Assembly (NCBI RefSeq): GCF_030152825.1
Contig: NZ_JASLIP010000035.1
Coordinates: 1-64,000 of the forward strand
DNA length: 64,000 nucleotides
Direction of reading: 5' to 3'
Source of the DNA: Corynebacterium sp.
Lineage (GTDB): Bacteria; Actinomycetota; Actinomycetes; Mycobacteriales; Mycobacteriaceae
Position 1 is the stretch's first letter. Each line of letters starts with the position of its first letter. This document shows, one piece after another, positions 58,750 to 64,000 of this stretch. Under the pieces are notes generated by a model that had not been told where the DNA came from, did no database searches, and was given only the letters and a program-made list of their open reading frames with translations. Position numbers and translations under genes: made by a program.

Positions 58750-60171
58750 TTAACCGGCCTGGATCGCGGTGATCGCCACGGTGTTGACGATGTCCGGGAC
58801 GGTCGCGCCACGGGACAGGTCGTTGACCGGCTTGTTCAGACCCTGCAGAATCGGTCCGACCGCCAAGGCGTTCGCCGTGCGCTGCACCGCCTTGTAGGTG
58901 ATGTTTCCGCTGTTCAGGTCGGGGAAGATGAAGACGTTGGCCTTGCCTGCCACGTCCGATTCCGGCATCTTCTTCTTACCGACGGAGGCGACGGCAGCCG
59001 CGTCGAACTGCAGTGGTCCGTCCAGCTGCAGGTCCGGGTTGTCTGCCTTCGCCTTCTCGACGGCGGCGGCGACGGCCTCGACGTCCTCGCCCGCACCGGA
59101 GGTTCCGGTGGAGTAGGACAGCATCGCGACCTTCGGGTCGATGCCGAACTGGGCGGCCGTCTTCGCGGACACCGCGGCGATCTCGGCGAGCTGCTCAGAG
59201 GTCGGGTTCGGGTTGACCGCGCAGTCACCGAAGGCCCACAGGTAGCCGTCCATGACCATGAGGAAGATGGAGCTGACCACGGACGCGCCCGGGGCGGTCT
59301 TGATGATCTGGAAGCTCGGGCGGATGGTGTGCGCGGTGGTGTGCGCCGCGCCGGAGACCAGGCCATCGGCCAGACCCTTGTGAACCATCATGGTGGCGTA
59401 GTAGGAGATGTCCTTCATGGTCTCCCGCGCCTCGTCGATGGTCACGCCCTTGGCCTTGCGCAGCTCTGCGAAGTCCTGAGCGAACTCCTCCAGCTGGGTG
59501 CCAGTATTCGGGTTCGTGAGGGTCGCGCCGGAAAGGTCCAGCTGCAGCTCGCGGGCGCGCCGAGCGATCGCACTCGGGTCGCCCAGGATGGTCAGGCGGC
59601 AGACGTTCTGCTCCAGCAGATGGTGGGCTGCCTGCAGAATGCGGTCGTCGTCGCCCTCCGGCAGGACGATGTGCGCGTTCTTCTCACGGGCCTGGACGAT
59701 GAGGTTGCGCTCGAAGAGTTCCGGTCCGACGATCGGCTCGCGGGTCTCGGACTTGTGGACGCTGCCCAACTCGACGTAACTGATGGCCTCGCCCTCGCAC
59801 TCCAGCGCGGAGGAGGTGCTGGCAGGGCCCTCCAGCATGGCGATGCCCGCCGGGACGCGGCCGATGCGGACGAGCTGGCCAAGGGACTGCTGCACGGAGA
59901 TGCGGTCGGCGTCGGAGCCCGCGACGAGGATGTGGGAGGCGCCTAGCGCGCCGGCGAGGCGGGCGTCGAAGGAGACAGAGCCCGTGCCGACGAGGACGTC
60001 GGCGCTGGTGGTGCTGCCGAATTCCAGAGCCTGAGGGAAGTCTGGGTGAGACGGGCGGATGTGCTCAAAAAGGTCGGCGCTGTTGCCGCCACCGGCGTTA
60101 GCCGCTTTGATGATCTTGGGGCGCTGCGCTGCTGCGCTAGCCAGGGGGCTTACGACTGCTTTGACGGTCAC
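58750..60171 (-). CDS. pta: Phosphate acetyltransferase
   Basis: It converts acetyl-CoA and phosphate to acetyl phosphate. At 473 aa it has a short N-terminal domain (about 1-150) and the full catalytic PTA_PTB domain (IVLPEGDDDRILQAAHHLL..., LADGLVSGAAHTTAHTIRPSFQIIKT, VFIFPDLNSGNITYKAVQRT). This is the shorter actinobacterial type, without the full DRTGG regulatory region. A GlxR-like site and a perfect 26-bp inverted repeat lie just upstream. Confidence 0.96.
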   Translation of the reverse strand: MTVKAVVSPLASAAAQRPKIIKAANAGGGNSADLFEHIRPSHPDFPQALEFGSTTSADVLVGTGSVSFDARLAGALGASHILVAGSDADRISVQQSLGQLVRIGRVPAGIAMLEGPASTSSALECEGEAISYVELGSVHKSETREPIVGPELFERNLIVQAREKNAHIVLPEGDDDRILQAAHHLLEQNVCRLTILGDPSAIARRARELQLDLSGATLTNPNTGTQLEEFAQDFAELRKAKGVTIDEARETMKDISYYATMMVHKGLADGLVSGAAHTTAHTIRPSFQIIKTAPGASVVSSIFLMVMDGYLWAFGDCAVNPNPTSEQLAEIAAVSAKTAAQFGIDPKVAMLSYSTGTSGAGEDVEAVAAAVEKAKADNPDLQLDGPLQFDAAAVASVGKKKMPESDVAGKANVFIFPDLNSGNITYKAVQRTANALAVGPILQGLNKPVNDLSRGATVPDIVNTVAITAIQAG

Positions 60172-60202
60172 CTAGTTCATCCTCCAGGGCTTCGTAGCGG
60201 TT

Positions 60203-60260
60203 AGCCGATCACAGTGATAGTGGCGGGCCCGCAAGCCCGCCACTATCACTGTGATCGGCT
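60203..60260. repeat. Perfect 26-bp inverted repeat between cysZ and pta
   Basis: Arms 60203-60228 and 60235-60260 are exactly complementary over 26 bp around the loop CCGCAA. The feature lies 32 bp before the pta start codon and 82 bp after the cysZ stop on the same strand. No U-tract follows. It may be a terminator for cysZ or a regulatory structure in the pta leader. Loop and flanks (GGCCCGCAAGCC) are shared with the ackA terminator. Confidence 0.8.
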
Positions 60261-60265
60261 TCACT
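60250..60265. promoter_or_regulatory. GlxR/CRP-like site upstream of pta
   Basis: TGTGA-TCGGCT-TCACT matches the GlxR consensus TGTGANNNNNNTCACA at 9 of 10 fixed bases. It overlaps the right arm of the inverted repeat and lies about 80 bp before the pta start. Carbon-source control of pta-ackA is known in C. glutamicum; binding here is inferred. Confidence 0.5.
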
Positions 60266-60341
60266 TTCTAGGTGAAACAATAACGTAACGCGCGTCACAA
60301 CGCACGTCCGCTTCGCGACCCTCTCCACCCCTTTCCTACCC

Positions 60342-61355
60342 CTATCTATCCCTCCCGGCGCGAACGCTAACAGTTTCACGGTCGGCAGCGGCAGGCCCCT
60401 GCCCAGCAGCATCACCGGTGGTGGGAGTCGCCTCACGGGACTCCGGCTCAGCAGATTCAGACTCGGCACGGGAACCCGCCCGGCCTCGCCAAAGTCCCCA
60501 GAGCGCGATGACGGCGAGGATGGCCAGACCGATCTCCACCGCGCGCAGGCTCACTGTTCCCCCGGTCACCAGGCGCGAGGAGTTCAGCAGCACGAGCAGG
60601 AGGCCCACCAGGCCACCGAGGACGGTGGGGTTGATGCGGCTCACGGCCCAAGCTGCGATCGGTGCGGCAATCACACCGCCGACCAGCAAGCCAGCTACCG
60701 GCTGCCACAAGGACAGGAACTGCGGCCCCAGCCCGAAGATGAACCCCACGGATGCCGCCACAGAAACCAGAAATTCCGAGGCACTGACCGTGCCGATCAC
60801 CTTCCGCGGCTGAGTCTTAGCAACCGTCAGCAGCGTGGAGGTGGTCATGGGCCCCCATCCGCCGCCACCGCTGGCGTCCAGGAATCCGCTGGTGATCCCG
60901 AGAACGCCCAGGCCGATGCGGGTGCGAGGTGCCCGGCGCGCAGTGTCCCGCTGCTTTTCTTCCTTAGTCTTCGACGCCTGCTTGGCGCTGGAGAGGAAGA
61001 TCGAGCGGAAAAGCAGCCACAGTCCGAGCAGGAGCAGGAAGCTCGTCACCACTGGCTCAGCGGCCGCGGTGGAGATCTTGGAGAGCACCGTCGCCCCTAG
61101 GAAGGCGCCGATCGCGCCCGGCACGCCGAGAGCCAAGACGGTGGGCCAGTGAACATTGCCGAGCTTCCAGTGGGCCGTGCCAGAGGCTGCGGTCGTGCCC
61201 ACCTCGGCGATGTGCACGGCGGCGCTGGCCGCGGCAGGACCGATGCCGGTGATCAGCAGCACCGTCGTGGCGGTGACGCCGAAGGCCATGCCCAGGGCGC
61301 CGTCCACGAGCTGTGCAGCCAGACCAGCAATGGCGAAAAGCAGGATCTTCCTCAT
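60342..61355 (-). CDS. cysZ: TauE/SafE-family permease CysZ
   Basis: This membrane permease of 337 aa has eight hydrophobic helices, with the family motifs GALGMAFGVTATTVLLITGI near the N-terminus and GFLDASGGGGWGPMTTSTLL in the middle. A charged Glu/Ser-rich C-terminal tail follows. In C. glutamicum the last gene of the cys cluster encodes a protein of this family thought to import sulfate. Its start overlaps cysY by 4 bp. Confidence 0.88.
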   Translation of the reverse strand: MRKILLFAIAGLAAQLVDGALGMAFGVTATTVLLITGIGPAAASAAVHIAEVGTTAASGTAHWKLGNVHWPTVLALGVPGAIGAFLGATVLSKISTAAAEPVVTSFLLLLGLWLLFRSIFLSSAKQASKTKEEKQRDTARRAPRTRIGLGVLGITSGFLDASGGGGWGPMTTSTLLTVAKTQPRKVIGTVSASEFLVSVAASVGFIFGLGPQFLSLWQPVAGLLVGGVIAAPIAAWAVSRINPTVLGGLVGLLLVLLNSSRLVTGGTVSLRAVEIGLAILAVIALWGLWRGRAGSRAESESAEPESREATPTTGDAAGQGPAAADRETVSVRAGRDR

Positions 61356-62122
61356 GCCGGCACCCTCTCTGTAGCCCAGTGGCTAGCCGTGGCACCAGCG
61401 GGCGCCGTGCCGGTCAGGGCGGCGACCCGTGCGGTCACCAGCGGGGCGATCGCGGTTCCAAGTGGGCCCGCAGCGATCGTGCCCGGCACATCTGTGGCCT
61501 TATCCAGCAGCAGGCCCGGGGCGAAGAACAGCGGCAGTACCGCGGTGGGTGCGGCCTGCGCCCCAGCGCGCCGGCCCAGCCCCTCGCGGTGTTCAGCCAC
61601 ACTGATTCCCCCGCCGGTGGCGAAGATCGCCCGGGCGGGAATCCCCAGCAAGCGGCCGACCTCGGCGGCCAAATCCTCGACCGCCTCGTTCGCACCCGGG
61701 ATAGAGGACCCGACGGCGTAAACCACCGCGTCGCCCGCCGAAGCGGCCGCCACGCGATGGCCGTGAGCCTTTCGCCACTGAGCCACGAGGAGCTCAGCCA
61801 CATCAGTGCCCAAACCAATTGGTTCGGTGGCGCGCAGAGCCATCCCATGGTTGCGCTCCGCCTCCGCGATGGCCGCGGGGACGTCCTTGCGCAGGTGGAA
61901 GGCGCTGGTGAACAGCAAGGGCATGACAACAGCCCGACGGTGACCAGCGGCTCGCAGCTCGCCGACCACGGCGTCCAAGGTGAATTCGGAGAAGTCCAGG
62001 AAGGCGGCACGCGCACCAACCTCGCGGGCAATCGCGTGCACAACGTCCTCGGCGCCGCGGCGTCGCGAGCCGTGAGCCAGCACGATCACCGGCTCAGGCT
62101 GGGCGAAAGACTCGCTAAACAT
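61352..62122 (-). CDS. cysY: Sirohydrochlorin chelatase-like protein CysY
   Basis: This CbiX/SirB-type chelatase of 256 aa probably inserts iron into sirohydrochlorin for the sirohaem of sulfite reductase. VIVLAHGSRRRGAED contains the metal-binding His17, and VMPLLFTSAFHLRKDVP a second conserved His. A duplicated domain follows (AVLPLFFAPGLLLDKA). It overlaps cysN by one base (TGATG) and cysZ by four. Confidence 0.9.
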   Translation of the reverse strand: MFSESFAQPEPVIVLAHGSRRRGAEDVVHAIAREVGARAAFLDFSEFTLDAVVGELRAAGHRRAVVMPLLFTSAFHLRKDVPAAIAEAERNHGMALRATEPIGLGTDVAELLVAQWRKAHGHRVAAASAGDAVVYAVGSSIPGANEAVEDLAAEVGRLLGIPARAIFATGGGISVAEHREGLGRRAGAQAAPTAVLPLFFAPGLLLDKATDVPGTIAAGPLGTAIAPLVTARVAALTGTAPAGATASHWATERVPA

Positions 62123-63474
62123 CAGCTGCTCACCAAGCCCGCGGTCAATGTATCCCCGGTCGAGGGGTTGATCAGCAGGAAGGAGCCCGTCTGACCGCCT
62201 CGGACGTAAGCCTCCACCGGAAGTGGGTCGGCCACCGCCACGCGGATGCGGGCGACGTCATTCTGCTCCAGGGCAGTGGCCGGCTCCCCGGCCGTCCCTG
62301 CTTCTGCAGCCGCACCATCGGCAATGCTCAGCTGCTCGTCGATGCCCAGCACGCGGGCGCGCACCTCTGCCGGGCCGTAGCGCAGCAGCAGGTTGGAGCC
62401 GACCCGCACCGGCGCATCCGCCAGGTGGAAGGCCAGGGCAGAGAACTGGGTGACCGGCTCCGGCAGGGTCTCGTCGGAAAGGATGGAGCCGCGGGAGATA
62501 TCCAGCTCATCCTCCAAGCGGAGGGTGACGGACTGCCCGGCGGTGGCGCGCTGCTGCGGTCCATCCGGGGTGTCGATGCCAGCCACGCGGGTGCTGCGGA
62601 AACCAGCGTGCACGGTGTCCCCGACCGCGACCTCACCGGAGGTGATGCGGCCGGCGTAACCCCGGTAGTCGGTGGCGTGGTCCCGGATGACGAACTGCAC
62701 CGGGAAGCGGAACTCCTCGGTGGCCACGGCGGCGGGGCGGGCGTCCTCGAGGATCGTCAGCACGGATTCGCCCTCGTACCACGGGGTGTTCTCGGACTTG
62801 GAGACGACATTGTCGCCCACCAGCGCGCTGATCGGGACGATGTCTACGACCGGCAGCTTCTGCTCGCCGAAGGCCCCGCGCAGCTCGTCGACGAGCTCGC
62901 GAACCTGGCCCGCAGCGGTGTCGAAGGCCTCCTGGGAGTAGTCCACCGCGTCGATCTTGTTCACAGCGACGACAACCTGCGGGATGTCCAGCAGGGCGGC
63001 GACGGTCAGGTGGCGGCGGGTCTGCTCGATCACGCCGTTACGGACGTCGACCAGGATGACCACCAGGTCGGAGGTGGACATGCCGGTAACGGTGTTGCGG
63101 GTGTACTGAACGTGGCCCGGGGTATCCGCGAGGATGAAGCTGCGGCGGTCAGAGGCGAAGTAGCGGTAGGCCACGTCAATGGTGATGCCCTGTTCGCGCT
63201 CGGCGCGCAGCCCGTCGACCAGCAGTGAGAGGTCGGGATTCTGCAGGCCGCGTGCAGCGGAGACGCGCTCCACGGACTCCAGTTGGTCGGTCAGGATGGA
63301 CTTGGTGTCGTGCAGCAAGCGGCCAACGAAGGTGGACTTGCCGTCGTCGACGGAGCCCGCGGTGCACAGGCGCAGGGTCGGGGCTTCCTCGTAGGACGTC
63401 GCGACGGTTGCGCTCGCCTGATCGGCCCCGGTGGTCGTAGTGGTGGATTCGGTGAGGGAGGTCGGGGCGGTCAT
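62122..63474 (-). CDS. cysN: Sulfate adenylyltransferase subunit 1 (GTPase) CysN
   Basis: This GTPase subunit of ATP sulfurylase drives APS formation. The 450 aa EF-Tu-like chain has G1 GSVDDGKS (40-47), G3 DTPGH and G4 NKID. No C-terminal APS kinase (CysC) domain is present, so the pathway should run from APS directly through an APS reductase (CysH), as in corynebacteria. One-base overlap with both cysD and cysY indicates tight translational coupling. Confidence 0.96.
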   Translation of the reverse strand: MTAPTSLTESTTTTTGADQASATVATSYEEAPTLRLCTAGSVDDGKSTFVGRLLHDTKSILTDQLESVERVSAARGLQNPDLSLLVDGLRAEREQGITIDVAYRYFASDRRSFILADTPGHVQYTRNTVTGMSTSDLVVILVDVRNGVIEQTRRHLTVAALLDIPQVVVAVNKIDAVDYSQEAFDTAAGQVRELVDELRGAFGEQKLPVVDIVPISALVGDNVVSKSENTPWYEGESVLTILEDARPAAVATEEFRFPVQFVIRDHATDYRGYAGRITSGEVAVGDTVHAGFRSTRVAGIDTPDGPQQRATAGQSVTLRLEDELDISRGSILSDETLPEPVTQFSALAFHLADAPVRVGSNLLLRYGPAEVRARVLGIDEQLSIADGAAAEAGTAGEPATALEQNDVARIRVAVADPLPVEAYVRGGQTGSFLLINPSTGDTLTAGLVSS

Positions 63475-64000
63475 CAGAAGTAGCCTTCCTTCTTGCGGTC
63501 TTCCATGGCGGATTCAGAGAGCTTGTCGTCGGCACGGGTGGCGCCGCGCTCGGTGGTGGTGGAGGTGAGGATTTCCTCGATCACCTCTTGCGGGGTGGTG
63601 GCGTCGGAAAGAACCGCGCCGGTGCAGGACATGTCGCCCACGGTGCGGTAGCGGACCGTCTTGGTGACGGTCTCCTCGCCTTCGCGGGGACCGCCCCACT
63701 CGCCGGCGGAGAGCCACATGCCCCCGCGGTTGAAGACCTCCCGCTCGTGGGAGTAGTAGATCGGCGGCAGCTCGAGCTTGCGGTCGCGGATGTAGTGCCA
63801 CACGTCGGCTTCGGTCCAGTTGGAGATAGGGAAGACGCGCATGTTCTCGCCGGCCTGCAGCTTGCCGTTGTACAGGCCCCACAGCTCGGGGCGCTGGCGG
63901 CGGGGGTTCCAGCCACCGAAGCCATCGCGGATGGAGAACACGCGCTCCTTGGCGCGCGCCTTCTCCTCGTCACGGCGAGCGCCGCCGAGGACGGCGTCGT
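63474..64000 (-). CDS. cysD: Sulfate adenylyltransferase subunit 2 CysD (partial, 5' end outside window)
   Basis: This is the catalytic PP-loop subunit of ATP sulfurylase. Only the C-terminal 175 or so codons are inside the window; the frame runs off the right edge at DAVLGGARRDEEKARAKERV. NPRRQRPELWGLYNG, the FPISNWTEADVWHYI segment and the terminal RKKEGYF are typical. The PP-loop itself lies outside. An internal Met (63941) is not the start. Confidence 0.95.
   Translation of the reverse strand, partial: DAVLGGARRDEEKARAKERVFSIRDGFGGWNPRRQRPELWGLYNGKLQAGENMRVFPISNWTEADVWHYIRDRKLELPPIYYSHEREVFNRGGMWLSAGEWGGPREGEETVTKTVRYRTVGDMSCTGAVLSDATTPQEVIEEILTSTTTERGATRADDKLSESAMEDRKKEGYF

Overview
The window is high-GC chromosomal DNA from a mycolic-acid actinobacterium, almost certainly Corynebacterium. 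The main evidence is gene order. ppk2, then two tiny porin-type ORFs, then groEL2 is the porA/porH locus of C. glutamicum. glnX-glnH-pknG and cysD-cysN-cysY-cysZ are corynebacterial operons. A fadE24/fadE23-type acyl-CoA dehydrogenase pair plus a fadD-type ligase suggest one of the lipophilic species (C. jeikeium / C. urealyticum / C. falsenii type). The species call is inference. No tRNA, rRNA, CRISPR array, prophage or insertion sequence was seen; the window looks like core genome.

Layout. 1-9.5 kb: clpC, fadD, a PiT phosphate transporter and the two acyl-CoA dehydrogenases. 9.6-13.1 kb: lysS, then nsrR-hmp (nitric oxide sensing and detoxification) with a clear NsrR operator. 13.2-24.5 kb: a long minus-strand housekeeping run tilS-hpt-ftsH-folE-folP-folB-folK-DUF3180-DUF6779-DUF2520-panC-panD, covering tRNA-Ile lysidine synthesis, purine salvage, membrane proteolysis, folate and pantothenate/CoA precursor synthesis. 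24.5-29.8 kb: dacB, ppa, a rhodanese, a small membrane ORF, a nitronate monooxygenase and ppk2. 30.0-32.8 kb: porA/porH-like ORFs, groEL2 and a double CIRCE. 32.8-42.0 kb: an M20 dipeptidase plus carboxylesterase pair, an orphan LeuA regulatory-domain protein behind a structured leader, a YbdK-type ligase, a LytR_C protein, DUF3263, def and a GNAT protein. 42.1-48.4 kb: exonuclease III, cardiolipin synthase, MarR, an MFS exporter and an ABC exporter. 48.6-53.7 kb: the glnX-glnH-pknG nitrogen/carbon signalling operon. 53.8-57.3 kb: modA-modB-moaC-(mogA::moaE), molybdate import and cofactor synthesis. 57.4-60.2 kb: pta-ackA. 60.3-64.0 kb: assimilatory sulfate reduction (cysD partial, cysN, cysY, cysZ).

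The points most worth following up are: (i) a strongly structured leader with a 19-codon upstream ORF in front of a stand-alone LeuA allosteric domain, possibly related to the actinobacterial LEU element; (ii) a 56-bp palindromic repeat present at least twice, 30 kb apart; (iii) a perfect 26-bp inverted repeat between cysZ and pta; (iv) two 36-37 codon porin ORFs with a consensus promoter and a perfect CRP/GlxR-type site; (v) a molybdate operon lacking modC but carrying a MogA-MoaE fusion. All calls were made by reading the sequence; no database search was run.
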